Assembly (NCBI RefSeq): GCF_012396315.1
Contig: NZ_JAAXPF010000003.1
Location: 124,001-188,000 of the forward strand
Source of the DNA: Corynebacterium mucifaciens
GTDB taxonomy: Bacteria; Actinomycetota; Actinomycetes; Mycobacteriales; Mycobacteriaceae
Length of the DNA: 64,000 bases
Reading direction: 5' to 3'
Shown here: piece by piece, positions 8,933-17,322 of the stretch
Layout of the letters: each line of letters starts with the position of its first letter
How positions within the stretch are numbered: position 1 is the stretch's first letter
Program-made: the position numbers and the translations under genes
Notes under the pieces: generated by a model
What the model saw: the letters and a program-made list of their open reading frames with translations, nothing else
What the model was told of the DNA's origin: nothing
Database searches by the model: none

Positions 8933-9337
8933 TCAGTCGAGCAGCTCGGCGACGAGCGACTGCACCCGCTGGTCAATGTCGTCGCGCACTAGACGCATGC
9001 GTTCCATCCCCTCGATGCCGCGTTTCGAGGGCTCGTCCGTGAGCCAACGTTCGAACTTCCGGCCTTCCGGTATGTCCAGCTGCGCGTCTGCGCCCAGCAC
9101 CACCACACGGTCAGCGGTTGAGAGCAACTGCCTATCGACGCCCTTCGGCCTCCCACCCGACATATCCGCACCAACCTCCGCGATGGCCTGCACAGATTCT
9201 TGGTTCAACGCCGTGCCGGGGTTGGTGCCTGCGGAGTGGATCTCGAGGCGATCGCCGGCGTGTTTTTCCGCGAGTGCCGCGGCCATCTGCGACTTGCCGC
9301 CGTTGCTGACGCAGATAAATATGACGCTGGGTTTCAT
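8933..9337 (-). CDS. arsC: Arsenate reductase, low-molecular-weight phosphatase family
   Basis: A 134-residue protein that begins with the P-loop [17 protein letters not shown] and has the [17 protein letters not shown] middle region of actinobacterial ArsC proteins. Members of this group in Corynebacterium use mycothiol and mycoredoxin to reduce arsenate to arsenite. The window encodes mshA, the first mycothiol enzyme, which fits. The P-loop reads C-x5-K-S where classical low-Mr phosphatases have C-x5-R-S. It is the second gene of an acr3-arsC operon, 2 bp after acr3, under the divergent arsR. Confidence 0.88.
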   Translation of the reverse strand: MKPSVIFICVSNGGKSQMAAALAEKHAGDRLEIHSAGTNPGTALNQESVQAIAEVGADMSGGRPKGVDRQLLSTADRVVVLGADAQLDIPEGRKFERWLTDEPSKRGIEGMERMRLVRDDIDQRVQSLVAELLD

Positions 9338-9339
9338 GG

Positions 9340-10422
9340 TTAGCTCCTTAAGGTAGGCAGAGTGGGGTCGGCCGGGAAGATGCGCGGGCCGAGTGCGCGC
9401 ATGACGTAGACCAAGCCAACAAGCACAGGAATCTCAATGAGCGGGCCGATCGTGCCCGCCAGCGCCTGGGCCGATGTAGCGCCGAAGGTGCCGATGGCCA
9501 CCGCGATGGCGAGCTCGAAGTTGTTGCCGGCGGCGGTGAATGCCACGGATGCGGACTGCGCGTAATTCATACCGGACAACTTCGCCACCGCGAGGGCCAC
9601 GGCGAACATGCCCACGAAGTAGCACAGCAGCGGAAGCGCCACCGTGGCCACGGTCCAGGGCTTCGACAGGATCTGGTCGCCCTGCAGCGAAAACAACAGC
9701 ACGATCGTGTACAGCAGGCCAATTAGGGCCAGCGGCGAAATCTTGGGCAGGAACGTGTTCTCGTACCAATCACGGCCCTTGGTGCGCTCGCCGATGATGC
9801 GGGAGAGTAACCCGGCAAGCAGGGGGATACCAAGGAACACCAGCACGGAAGACACGATGGCCCAGAAGGAGAACTCCACCGAGGTGGTCTCTAAGCCCAG
9901 CCATCCGGGCAGGATCTGCAGGTAGAACCAACCCAGCACGCCGAACATGAGCACCTGGAACACGGAGTTGATGGCCACCAGCACCGCGGTGGCCTCCCGG
10001 TCCGCGCAGGCCAAATCCGACCACACCAGCACCATGGCGATGCAGCGCGCCAGCCCGACGATGATTAAGCCGGTGCGCAGCTCGGGCTCGCTGGGCAGGA
10101 AGATCCAGGCGAGCGCGAACATGAACGCGGGGCCGACAATCCAGTTGAGCACGATGGACACGGCCATGAGCCGTTTGTCGGTGGCGATCTCGCGGGTCTT
10201 GTCGTAGCGCACCTTGGCCAGGGGCGGGTACATCATCACCAGCAGGCCGAGCGCGATCGGCAGCGAGATCCCGCCGACCTCCAGGCGCTCGAGCGCAGGC
10301 GCGAGGCCGGGCACTGCGCGGCCGAGGGCAAGGCCCGCCGCCATGGCGAGCATGATCCACACCGGTAGGAAGCGGTCAAGAAATGACATGCGCTCTACTG
10401 GCTGAGCTGTTGTGTCTTCCAT
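9340..10422 (-). CDS. acr3: ACR3-family arsenite efflux permease
   Basis: A 360-residue membrane protein with ten predicted transmembrane helices. The conserved [19 protein letters not shown] segment of the ACR3 (BASS) family is near residue 130, and its cysteine is thought essential for arsenite export. It pumps out the arsenite made by ArsC. The start ATG at 10422 is 82 bp from the divergent arsR start, with an operator-like palindrome between. This gene is often called arsB, but the fold is ACR3, not the unrelated ArsB family. Confidence 0.93.
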   Translation of the reverse strand: MEDTTAQPVERMSFLDRFLPVWIMLAMAAGLALGRAVPGLAPALERLEVGGISLPIALGLLVMMYPPLAKVRYDKTREIATDKRLMAVSIVLNWIVGPAFMFALAWIFLPSEPELRTGLIIVGLARCIAMVLVWSDLACADREATAVLVAINSVFQVLMFGVLGWFYLQILPGWLGLETTSVEFSFWAIVSSVLVFLGIPLLAGLLSRIIGERTKGRDWYENTFLPKISPLALIGLLYTIVLLFSLQGDQILSKPWTVATVALPLLCYFVGMFAVALAVAKLSGMNYAQSASVAFTAAGNNFELAIAVAIGTFGATSAQALAGTIGPLIEIPVLVGLVYVMRALGPRIFPADPTLPTLRS

Positions 10423-10437
10423 CTGGAATCCTTATCT

Positions 10438-10493
10438 ATTGACAGCAATCAACGCGAACACTAAACATCACATTTATCACTGTCAATATGACA
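10438..10493. promoter_or_regulatory. Divergent acr3/arsR control region with ArsR-type operator
   Basis: TGTCAATATGACA (10481-10493) is a perfect palindrome with 5-bp arms, 11 bp upstream of the arsR start. A second, looser dyad TTGA-N6-TCAA occupies 10439-10452, next to the acr3 start. Both are AT-rich dyads of the kind ArsR/SmtB repressors bind, so one repressor could control both directions. Confidence 0.6.
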
Positions 10494-10504
10494 AGGTAAG
10501 AAGC

Positions 10505-10852
10505 ATGAAAGATCACGTCGCCACCACAGTAAACACTGGCCCCGAATGCTGCTCGCTGGGCTCCGGCTTGCTCTCCACAGACGACGCGACGCGCTACGCG
10601 GCCCTGTTCAAAGTTCTGTCGGACCCGGGCCGGCTGCAACTACTCTCCTGGCTCGCCGAAGAGGGCTGCGAGCCGATGAGCGTGAGCGAACTGACGCAAC
10701 GCTCTGGGCTAAGCCAACCGACGGTGTCCCATCACCTCAAAAAACTGACCGAGGCCGGCCTCCTGGAAAAGAGCCGCCTGGGCAGGTCAGTCCTCCACCG
10801 GCTGCGCCCGGAGCTCTTCGCGGAACTTCGCGCCGTGCTGCAGATGGACTGA
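10505..10852 (+). CDS. arsR: ArsR-family arsenite-responsive repressor
   Basis: A 115-residue winged-helix repressor. ATG 10505 is preferred over an upstream in-frame ATG (10412) that would overlap acr3. The recognition helix is SGLSQPTVSHHLKKL. Cysteines fall at 15 and 16 (GPECCS) and at 55 (EEGCEP), exactly the Cys15/Cys16/Cys55 arsenite site of the C. glutamicum ArsR type rather than the CxC site of the E. coli/R773 type. Arsenite binding should release it from the divergent control region and switch on acr3-arsC. Confidence 0.92.
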   Translation: MKDHVATTVNTGPECCSLGSGLLSTDDATRYAALFKVLSDPGRLQLLSWLAEEGCEPMSVSELTQRSGLSQPTVSHHLKKLTEAGLLEKSRLGRSVLHRLRPELFAELRAVLQMD

Positions 10853-10871
10853 GACTCACGGGCGCAGACCT

Positions 10872-11017
10872 CCCTACTCCGCGGCGCGCAGCTTGGCCAC
10901 GTCTTCGGCCGAATATGTCGCGGCGATTTGCGCGTCGTTGCCGCCGGAGAGGTTCACGCGCGACAGCCGCACCCGCTGCGAGCCCGGCACCAGCGCGCAG
11001 TGGCTCAGCCACGCCTT
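10872..11017 (-). pseudogene. Fragment of the 3' end of the glycosyltransferase gene (duplicate of the end of 13462-14301)
   Basis: The sequence from CTACTCCGCGGCGCG onward closely matches the 3' end of the glycosyltransferase gene at 13460-13660, including its stop codon and the peptide RVRLSRVNLSGGND and QIAATYSAEDVAKLRAAE. About 60 bp present in the intact gene are missing here, and the match then breaks off into an arsC-like remnant. With no 5' part it cannot be functional. Confidence 0.8.
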
Positions 11018-11240
11018 GCCAGCGCTCAGAGGTGCGGCCCTCCGGCATGTCAAGCGGTGCGTCCGCACTCAGCACCACCACACGGTCCGCAAGGAGCCTT
11101 TGCTTGTCGACGCCCTTCGGCACCCCCCCGACATATCCGCACTCACCTCAGCGATAGCTTGGACCGACTCCTAATTTAGTTTCATACCGGGGTTGGGGCC
11201 GGCGGACTGGATGTCCAGCTCGTCGCCGCTGCTGAACCAC
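11018..11240 (-). pseudogene. Decayed arsC remnant
   Basis: The minus strand retains pieces readable against the intact ArsC: PKGVDKQRLL, DRVVVLSADAPLDMPEG, and nucleotide similarity through the region before the P-loop (about 11,160-11,240), with frameshifts and an in-frame stop. Similarity to the intact arsC at 8933-9337 is clear but far from identical, so this is an old or foreign copy, not a fresh duplication. Confidence 0.75.
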
Positions 11241-11375
11241 CCCAGCTCGCCGAATGTGAGCACCTGGAGCACCGAGTTGATAGCCACCGGCACGGCGACA
11301 GCCTCCCCCTATCCGCACACGCCAGGTCCGACCGCACCGCCGACAGGCGCTTTACTGGCTGAGAGGTTCGGTCGT
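11241..11375 (-). pseudogene. Decayed acr3 remnant
   Basis: About 90 bp from 11250 match the acr3 segment at 9948-10040 (GAGCACCTGGA, GAGTTGAT, GCCACC words in register). A short stretch ending near 11375 (CTTTACTGGCTGAG) matches the acr3 5' end at about 10394. The middle of the gene is deleted. Together with the arsC remnant it preserves the arsC-acr3 order of the intact cluster. Confidence 0.65.
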
Positions 11376-11395
11376 GGAAATACTGTCGCCATCCC

Positions 11396-12082
11396 CTACT
11401 GCTGGGAAAAACGCTCTAAGTCGTCCGGCGCACCCGCCATCACAATCAAGTTCGACGGGGAAAGCTCCTGGCCCGGGACAAACGGCTGCCACTCGCCGTT
11501 GCTGTTGCGCACGGAGACCACCTGCACGCGGTACTCGTCCCACAACTTCTCCGCGTCGCAGGGCCTCGAAAGCAGGACGCGCGGCGGGACCATTTTGATC
11601 ACGCCGTAGTTCTCCGCGAGCTCGGCGAAATCCTGGAAACGCCCGCCGAGCAGGTGAGCGACGCGGCGGCCGGTGTCGTGCTCCGGGCGCACCACATGGT
11701 GCACACCGAGGCGCTGCAAGATGCGGGCGTGGGAGTCGGAGTCGGCCTTGGCCCAAATGTCGGGCACACCCAGGTCCACCAGGTTGGAGGCGGTCAGGAT
11801 TGATGCCTCCAGTGCGGAACCGATGCCGAGCACCGTGCGTTTGACCTCCTCGATGCCGAGCTGGCGCAGTGCTTCGGGGTCGGTGGTGTCGGCGACGGTG
11901 GCGTCGGTAAGCAATGGCGCATGTTCACGCACAAGCCGCTCATCGGCGTCGATGCCAAGCACCTCCACGCCGTAGCGGGTGAGTTCTTGGGCGATCGCGC
12001 CGCCGAAACGGCCGAGGCCGATCACCACCACGGGTGGGATGTTGAACCGTTGGGAGCGTGAGCGGCGGGGAAAGTTAGCCAA
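11396..12082 (-). CDS. ktrA: KtrA/TrkA-type potassium uptake regulatory subunit
   Basis: A 228-residue cytosolic RCK protein. The N-terminal Rossmann domain has VVVIGLGRFGGAIAQEL (GxGxxG) near residues 18-34 and an acidic residue ending strand 2 (VLGIDADE). The RCK_C domain follows and ends in LIVMAGAPDDLERF. It forms a ring that gates the KtrB channel in response to ATP/ADP or NAD. It lies downstream of ktrB and overlaps it by 8 bp, so the two are translationally coupled. Confidence 0.92.
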   Translation of the reverse strand: MANFPRRSRSQRFNIPPVVVIGLGRFGGAIAQELTRYGVEVLGIDADERLVREHAPLLTDATVADTTDPEALRQLGIEEVKRTVLGIGSALEASILTASNLVDLGVPDIWAKADSDSHARILQRLGVHHVVRPEHDTGRRVAHLLGGRFQDFAELAENYGVIKMVPPRVLLSRPCDAEKLWDEYRVQVVSVRNSNGEWQPFVPGQELSPSNLIVMAGAPDDLERFSQQ

Positions 12083-13451
12083 TGAAGGGCCTTTCAGTGG
12101 GGTAGTCGAACCTGCGGGAGACGGTGCGCAGCGCCAGCGCCGCGACGAGGGTGAACGGGCCGATGCGCCCCGCGTACATCAACAGGCACAGCACCAGCTG
12201 GGACGGAGTGCTCAAACCGGCGGTGATGCCGGTGGACAGCCCGGTGGTGGCGAACGCTGACATCACCTCAAAACTGACCTGGTCGGCCGTGAATTGAGGG
12301 TCGAAGAGGCGCAGCGCCGCGACACCGCCGGTGACTGACACCACTCCAGCAGCGGCGACCGTCATGGCCTGGCGCACCACGGTCTTCGGAACGGTGCGGT
12401 GGCCGACGTTGGTGTCGTCGCGCCCGCGGAACTCTGCAGCCATAGCCGCTAGCAGCACAATCGCGGTGGTGACCTTGATACCGCCCGCGGTGCCAGCCGA
12501 GCCGCCGCCGATAAACATGTAGATGTCCGTGACCATCAGCGTGATCGGGTGGGCGTCGGCATAGTCGATGGAGTTGAAGCCGGCGGTGCGCGGGGTCACG
12601 CCGGAGAAGAACGCGTTGAGCCACTTCGCGCCCAGCGGCATGCCAGCGAGAAACCCGCGCCACTCCAGCGCCGCGATGAGCAGCGTGGCGGTGAGCACGA
12701 GAACCGCGGTGCCTTTCAGCGTCATGCGGGTGGTGATGGACAGCCGCCGCGAGCTCACCGGCGTCCCGCGCAGCCAGCCACGCAGGCGTTCCCTACCGCG
12801 GCGCACCAGCTCGGAGAGCACCGGGTAACCCAGGCCCCCGATCATCAGCGCACCGGCGAGCGGGAGGAGAATCCAGCCGTCGGTGTTGTAGGAGATCAGA
12901 CTGTCAGGCCGCAGGCCAAAGCCGGCGTTGTTGAACGCCGACACCGCGTGGAATGTTCCCTCCCACGCCGCGCGCGGCACGGACATGCCGTAGACGGTGG
13001 TGAAGCGGGCGAAGAGGAGCACAGCCACCGCCGCCTCAAAAAACACCGTGAGCAGCAGCGTGGCAACGAGCGTTCGCCTCACCCCGCCTTCGAAAATCGG
13101 CCGCCCTTCAGCCGCGGTGGAGTAGCGTGTGCGCAGCTTCACCCGCCCCGTGAGCAGCATGCCGGTCAAGGACGCGATGCTCATGATACCTAGGCCGCCA
13201 ACCTGAATCAGGACGAGCACGATGAACTGGCCAAACAGGGTGTAGTGGCTGCCAGTATCGACAACGACGAGACCGGTGAGCGTCGTGGCCGACGTGGCCG
13301 TGAAGAAAGCGGCCATCAGTGGCGTCGCGGTGCCGTCAGCGCTGGCAAACGGGAGGGAAAGCAACGCGGTTCCGGCCAGGATCAGCGCGAGAAAGCCCAA
13401 CGCTGTCAGTTGTGCCGGACCCAACCACCTCGAAGAGGCCGTAGTGTTCAC
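12075..13451 (-). CDS. ktrB: KtrB-type potassium transporter, membrane subunit
   Basis: A 458-residue membrane protein of the TrkH/KtrB superfamily with four M1-P-M2 repeats. P-loop-like stretches with the selectivity glycines are visible (TATSATTLTGLVVVDTGSH, SAFNNAGFGLRPDS, GVTPRTAGFNSIDY, AFATTGLSTGI). It carries out K+ (Na+-coupled) uptake with KtrA. Start ATG 13451 is 10 bp downstream of the glycosyltransferase stop on the same strand. Confidence 0.93.
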   Translation of the reverse strand: MNTTASSRWLGPAQLTALGFLALILAGTALLSLPFASADGTATPLMAAFFTATSATTLTGLVVVDTGSHYTLFGQFIVLVLIQVGGLGIMSIASLTGMLLTGRVKLRTRYSTAAEGRPIFEGGVRRTLVATLLLTVFFEAAVAVLLFARFTTVYGMSVPRAAWEGTFHAVSAFNNAGFGLRPDSLISYNTDGWILLPLAGALMIGGLGYPVLSELVRRGRERLRGWLRGTPVSSRRLSITTRMTLKGTAVLVLTATLLIAALEWRGFLAGMPLGAKWLNAFFSGVTPRTAGFNSIDYADAHPITLMVTDIYMFIGGGSAGTAGGIKVTTAIVLLAAMAAEFRGRDDTNVGHRTVPKTVVRQAMTVAAAGVVSVTGGVAALRLFDPQFTADQVSFEVMSAFATTGLSTGITAGLSTPSQLVLCLLMYAGRIGPFTLVAALALRTVSRRFDYPTERPFIG

Positions 13452-13461
13452 CGGCGCAACG

Positions 13462-14301
13462 CTACTCCGCGGCGCGGAGCTTTGCCACGTCTTCGGCGGA
13501 GTACGTCGCCGCGATCTGCACGTCGTTGCCGCCGGAGAGGTTCACGCGCGACAGGCGCACGCGCTGCGAGCCAGGAACAAGCGGGAAGTTCGCCGAGCGC
13601 GCCGACACCTGCTGCACTGGGAACCCGGCGCGCAGCGCGCAGTGGTTCAGCCAGACGTCGTCGGCGCGCGGGGTGAGGTCCAAAAACTCGGTGCCGCGAC
13701 CTGCCACATAGCGCACCATCTCGCGCGGGTAGCGCACCCCGTCCACGCCGGTGGCGAAGTTCAGGTGGGACGGCTGGGACGACCGCACAGGCCGCCACTT
13801 CTTATACGGTGCGATGCCGTTCGCGTCCAGCACGATTCTGTGGGCGCGGTAGGCGGTGATGGTGGTGTCCGAAGGGGCGTCGATAAGCTTCTGCGCGAAG
13901 GTGCGCGGGTAGAGCACGTCGTCGTCGACCGTGATGACGTTGCGGTCCGGGAATTTCTGGAACGTGCCGTAATACTTGGTGTGTGGGCCAAGACCGCCCG
14001 GGGATTCGTGGACCTGGAGGCCGCGCTCCGCCAGACCCTGCAGCGCGTCGGGCCAGCGGGCGTGGAAATCTACCGGGTCCAGCCACAGGTGCACCGGCAG
14101 GCGCGCGGTGCCCACGAGCAACGAGGCGATCGCCGCAGCGGCCGACTTTAAGCGGGTGCCGTGCGTGGTCAGGGAAATGACGGTGTCGCCCTCCTCCGGG
14201 AACCTGTTGCCGGAGGTGCGCGCGGCGTTGAGCAGGACCGGCAACCGCACAAATGCGCCGGTAGCCGTAATCCCCTGGCGCACGGCGTAGTCAATCCACA
14301 T
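13462..14301 (-). CDS. Glycosyltransferase (GT-A-like) of unknown acceptor
   Basis: A 279-residue protein. The acidic motif VITVDDDVLYP near residue 120 is a DxD-type metal/nucleotide-sugar site. ISLTTHGTR near the N-terminus and the C-terminal VSARSANFPLVPGSQ are features of bacterial glycosyltransferases of polysaccharide clusters. The frame is open far upstream, but ATG 14301 (MWIDYAVRQG) is the sensible start, 36 bp from the divergent menA start. There is no signal peptide. Acceptor and donor cannot be inferred. A truncated copy of its 3' end lies at 10872-11017. Confidence 0.72.
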   Translation of the reverse strand: MWIDYAVRQGITATGAFVRLPVLLNAARTSGNRFPEEGDTVISLTTHGTRLKSAAAAIASLLVGTARLPVHLWLDPVDFHARWPDALQGLAERGLQVHESPGGLGPHTKYYGTFQKFPDRNVITVDDDVLYPRTFAQKLIDAPSDTTITAYRAHRIVLDANGIAPYKKWRPVRSSQPSHLNFATGVDGVRYPREMVRYVAGRGTEFLDLTPRADDVWLNHCALRAGFPVQQVSARSANFPLVPGSQRVRLSRVNLSGGNDVQIAATYSAEDVAKLRAAE

Positions 14302-14337
14302 GGCGATTAACCCTAGCCCACACCTCGGGGAGGGGGC

Positions 14338-15297
14338 ATGATGGAGGCCATGAATCAGACCGCCACTCAGACTGCCACGCTCCGCGACTGGTGGGAGGCC
14401 GCCCGCCCCCACACCTGGCCCAACGCTTTCGCCCCCGTCATCGCCGGCACCGGCGTGGCGGCGCTGTACTTCCAGGCCCACCCCGGCCGCGCGGTCCTTG
14501 CACTGCTGGTGGCGTGGGCGCTGATCATCGGTGTGAACTACGCCAACGACTACTCCGACGGCATCCGCGGCACTGACGACGACCGCACCGGCCCGACACG
14601 CCTGACCGGCTCCGGGCTGGCCAAGCCGGAGCACGTGAAGCTGGCCGCGTTCATCGCGTTTGGCGCCGCCGCGGTCTTTGGCGTGGTGCTGTCCGCCATG
14701 GCGGGAGCGATGTGGCTCGTGATCGTGGGCGCGCTGTGCATCGCGGCGGCCTGGTTCTACACCGGCGGCGACAGCCCGTACGGCTACTCCGGTTTGGGCG
14801 AGGTGTCCGTGTTCATCTTCTTCGGCCTCGTGGCAGTGATGGGTACCGAGTACACCCAGTCCGGTCACGTGTCGTGGGAGGGCTTCCTGTGCGCGCTGGC
14901 CATCGGTGCGATCTCGGCGTCGGTGAACCTGGCCAACAACATCCGTGACATCCCCACCGACGCCGCCGCGGGCAAGCGCACGCTTGCCGTACGGCTTGGC
15001 GACGACCGCTCACGCACCCTTTTCTGCGTCTTGACCCTCTTCCCCTTCTTTATTTCCCTGGTGCTGGCAATGACCACCGTCGCCTCGCTGGCGGCACTGG
15101 TGGCGCTGCCGCTCGCGGTGGCGTCGGTGCTGAAGGTGCGCGGCGGGGCCTCCGGGAAGGAGCTCATTCCGGTGCTGGGAATGAACGGCAAGACCATGCT
15201 CGCGTGGGCGATTGTGACGGCGGTGGCGTTCGCTTGGTTCGGCTGGGAGTTCTGGGGCGGCGTCGGTGAGGCTGTGCCGTACACGGCGGGGGTGTAA
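14338..15297 (+). CDS. menA: 1,4-dihydroxy-2-naphthoate polyprenyltransferase
   Basis: MenA is a UbiA-family membrane prenyltransferase that attaches the polyprenyl tail to DHNA to form demethylmenaquinone. The product is 319 residues with about eight transmembrane helices. Both Asp-rich motifs are present: NYANDYSDGIRGTDDDR near residue 65 and NNIRDIPTDAAAGKRTLA near residue 200. In-frame ATGs at 14338, 14341 and 14350 are all possible, and GGAGG(GGG) lies directly upstream of the first. It is separated from menC/B/E by the accessory region. Confidence 0.93.
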   Translation: MMEAMNQTATQTATLRDWWEAARPHTWPNAFAPVIAGTGVAALYFQAHPGRAVLALLVAWALIIGVNYANDYSDGIRGTDDDRTGPTRLTGSGLAKPEHVKLAAFIAFGAAAVFGVVLSAMAGAMWLVIVGALCIAAAWFYTGGDSPYGYSGLGEVSVFIFFGLVAVMGTEYTQSGHVSWEGFLCALAIGAISASVNLANNIRDIPTDAAAGKRTLAVRLGDDRSRTLFCVLTLFPFFISLVLAMTTVASLAALVALPLAVASVLKVRGGASGKELIPVLGMNGKTMLAWAIVTAVAFAWFGWEFWGGVGEAVPYTAGV

Positions 15298-15300
15298 TCA

Positions 15301-15352
15301 GTTGCGCTTTTAGGAATGTGGCAAATAGTTGCCACATTCCGAAAAGCGCAAC
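15301..15352. repeat. Near-perfect 52-bp palindrome after menA
   Basis: GTTGCGCTTTT and GGAATGTGGCAA on the left are matched by TTGCCACATTCC and AAAAGCGCAAC on the right, around a 4-base loop (ATAG), with only one opposed unpaired position. It starts 3 bp after the menA stop and may act as a transcript end. It belongs to the set of long intergenic palindromes in this window. Confidence 0.75.
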
Positions 15353-15382
15353 ACCGCAGGGCCCACGGATACACTCAGCTGC

Positions 15383-16285
15383 ATGCTCGACGTCCTCACC
15401 GGTTTTGCCATCATCTTCGCCGTCATTGCGGCGGGGTGGTGGCTCGCCCAGAAGGGCGTCATCGGTCCGGGCGAGGAGCGTCTGCAGCTCAACCGCATCG
15501 CGTTTTACGTCGCCACGCCGGCGCTGATCTTCTCCTCGGTGGCGGTGTCGGATACGGACGCGTTTTTCTCCCCCGTCATCTTGGTCATCGCCGTGGCCAC
15601 AGTGGCGACCATGCTGATCTACTGGGCGATCAGCGCGGCGTTTTTCCGCCAGGACGCGGCCGAGACGATGGCGGGGGCGGCGTCTGCCAGCTACTACAAC
15701 TCCGTCAATATCGGGCTGCCGATTGCCACGTACGTGCTGGGGGATCCCACGTACGTGATCCCCGCCCTCGTGCTGCAGATGGCGGTGCTTTCTCCCATCG
15801 TCATCGCGGGGCTGGACAGGAGCGCGAGCGGCGTGTGGAAGTCCGTGGTTGCGGGTCTCACCGCCCCGGTGGTGGTGGCGGCGTTTGCGGGCTTCGCTGT
15901 CTCCGCGGCCTCGTGGACCGTGCCGGAGCCGGTGCTGACCCCGCTGAAGATCCTGGGCGGGGCGTCCATCCCGCTGATCTTGATGAGCTTTGGCGCGTCC
16001 CTGACCGGTGAGCGCGTGTTGCAGAGCCACCGCGGTCCCACCATTACCGCCACCGCGCTGAAGCTGGTGGGGATGCCGGCGGTGGCGTGGGTCCTCGCAA
16101 GCCTCATGCACCTCGACGGCACCGAGACGTACGCCGCGCTCATTCTGTGCGCGCTGCCCACGGCCCAAAACGTGTACAACTACGCGGCGACGTACCGCTC
16201 CGGTGAGGTGATCTGCCGCGACACCGTCTTCCTCACCACGTTCTTGGCGCTGCCGGCAATGCTTATTATCGCCGGAATGTTTTAG
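15383..16285 (+). CDS. AEC-family (auxin efflux carrier type) transporter
   Basis: A 300-residue membrane protein starting at ATG 15383 (MLDVLTGFAIIFAVIAAGWW) with about ten transmembrane helices. AEC hallmarks include LNRIAFYVATPALIF and YYNSVNIGLPIATYVLGD in the first half and GASLTGER plus ALPTAQNVYNYA in the second. Bacterial relatives move malate, malonate or other small organic anions; the substrate here is unknown. Confidence 0.88.
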   Translation: MLDVLTGFAIIFAVIAAGWWLAQKGVIGPGEERLQLNRIAFYVATPALIFSSVAVSDTDAFFSPVILVIAVATVATMLIYWAISAAFFRQDAAETMAGAASASYYNSVNIGLPIATYVLGDPTYVIPALVLQMAVLSPIVIAGLDRSASGVWKSVVAGLTAPVVVAAFAGFAVSAASWTVPEPVLTPLKILGGASIPLILMSFGASLTGERVLQSHRGPTITATALKLVGMPAVAWVLASLMHLDGTETYAALILCALPTAQNVYNYAATYRSGEVICRDTVFLTTFLALPAMLIIAGMF

Positions 16286-16296
16286 CGCACCACTTG

Positions 16297-16313
16297 ACGG
16301 CATATCGTGCCGT
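16297..16313. promoter_or_regulatory. Inverted repeat upstream of the ABC transporter operon
   Basis: ACGGCA (16297-16302) and TGCCGT (16308-16313) are perfect 6-bp arms around 5 bp, ending 16 bp before the binding-protein start. A TTGACG hexamer overlaps the left arm. It could be a repressor site for the sugar transporter, but no regulator gene is adjacent. Confidence 0.3.
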
Positions 16314-16329
16314 GGTTCACACTTTGACA

Positions 16330-17322
16330 ATGAAGAAGTCCAGGAAGGCAGTCGTTTCGGCGTTATGTCTTGTTGCAGCAGTGTTGGGCGGATGCTCGTC
16401 GACAGGCGGGGCGCCCCGGAGTGAGGACGGAGGCGCCACCGCCGGTGGCGTGGACACCCCGCGCTACGTGGTGGCGATGGTCACGCACGGCGCGCCGGGC
16501 GACACGTACTGGGACCTCGTGCGCAAGGGCGCGGAGGACGCGGCGAACAAGGACAACATCGAGCTGCGTTACTCCTCGGACCCGCAGGCGCCCAACCAGG
16601 CCAACCTTGTGCGCTCGGCCATCGACGCCAACGTGGACGGCATCGCCGTCACCCTCCCCAACGCCGAGGCGATCGGCCCCGTCGCGCGCGACGCCGTGGA
16701 GCACGGCATCCCGGTCGTGGGGCTCAACGCCGGAATGACCTCCTACCAGGACTACGGCTTGAGCGGCTTCTTCGGCCAGGACGAAACCGTTGCAGGCCGG
16801 GCGGCTGGTGAGCGGCTGAAGGACGAGGGGAAGCAGAAGGCCCTATGCGTGATCCACGAGCAGGGCAACTCCTCGCAGGAGGCCCGCTGCAACGGTGTCC
16901 GCGAGGGCCTGGGCGGCGGCGCGGTCGAGCTGCTGTACGTCAACGGCCAGGACCTCACCGCCGTGCAGTCCACCATCGCGTCGAAGCTCTCGCAGGACCC
17001 GAGCTTTGATACGGTCTTCGCGCTGCAGGCCCCGGTGGCTATGCGCGCGGTGGAATCCGTCGCCCAGTCAGGCGCGTCGGCTGACGTAGCCACCTTCGAT
17101 ACCAACGCGGAGCTCGTCGGCGCCATCAAGGACGGCCGTGTGGCGTGGGCCGTGGACCAGCAGCCGTACCTGCAGGGCTACCTCGCCGTTGACTCGCTGT
17201 GGATTGCAAAGCGTAACGGCGGCACCCTCGGCGGCGGGCGGCCCGTCTACACTGGCCCGAGCTTTGTGGATCAGACCAACGTGGACACCATCGAGGAAGC
17301 GGCGAAGGCGGGCATGCGATGA
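16330..17322 (+). CDS. Sugar-type ABC transporter substrate-binding lipoprotein
   Basis: A 330-residue exported lipoprotein. It has a basic N-terminus (MKKSRKA), a hydrophobic stretch, and lipobox VLGGC with the lipidated Cys near residue 23. The mature part is a periplasmic-binding-protein type I fold of the ribose/xylose/inositol group (VVAMVTHGAPGDTYWDLV, ANVDGIAVTLPN, GIPVVGLNAG, FDTNAELVGAIKDGRVAWAVDQQPY). ATG 16330 is chosen over an upstream in-frame codon because it gives the canonical signal peptide. It is first of a three-gene transporter operon. Confidence 0.9.
   Translation: MKKSRKAVVSALCLVAAVLGGCSSTGGAPRSEDGGATAGGVDTPRYVVAMVTHGAPGDTYWDLVRKGAEDAANKDNIELRYSSDPQAPNQANLVRSAIDANVDGIAVTLPNAEAIGPVARDAVEHGIPVVGLNAGMTSYQDYGLSGFFGQDETVAGRAAGERLKDEGKQKALCVIHEQGNSSQEARCNGVREGLGGGAVELLYVNGQDLTAVQSTIASKLSQDPSFDTVFALQAPVAMRAVESVAQSGASADVATFDTNAELVGAIKDGRVAWAVDQQPYLQGYLAVDSLWIAKRNGGTLGGGRPVYTGPSFVDQTNVDTIEEAAKAGMR

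Noticed and set aside
14302-14868. Upstream extension of the glycosyltransferase frame to 14868
   Set aside because: It would run antisense through menA and consists of His/Gly-rich shadow sequence. The ATG at 14301 starts a normal protein.
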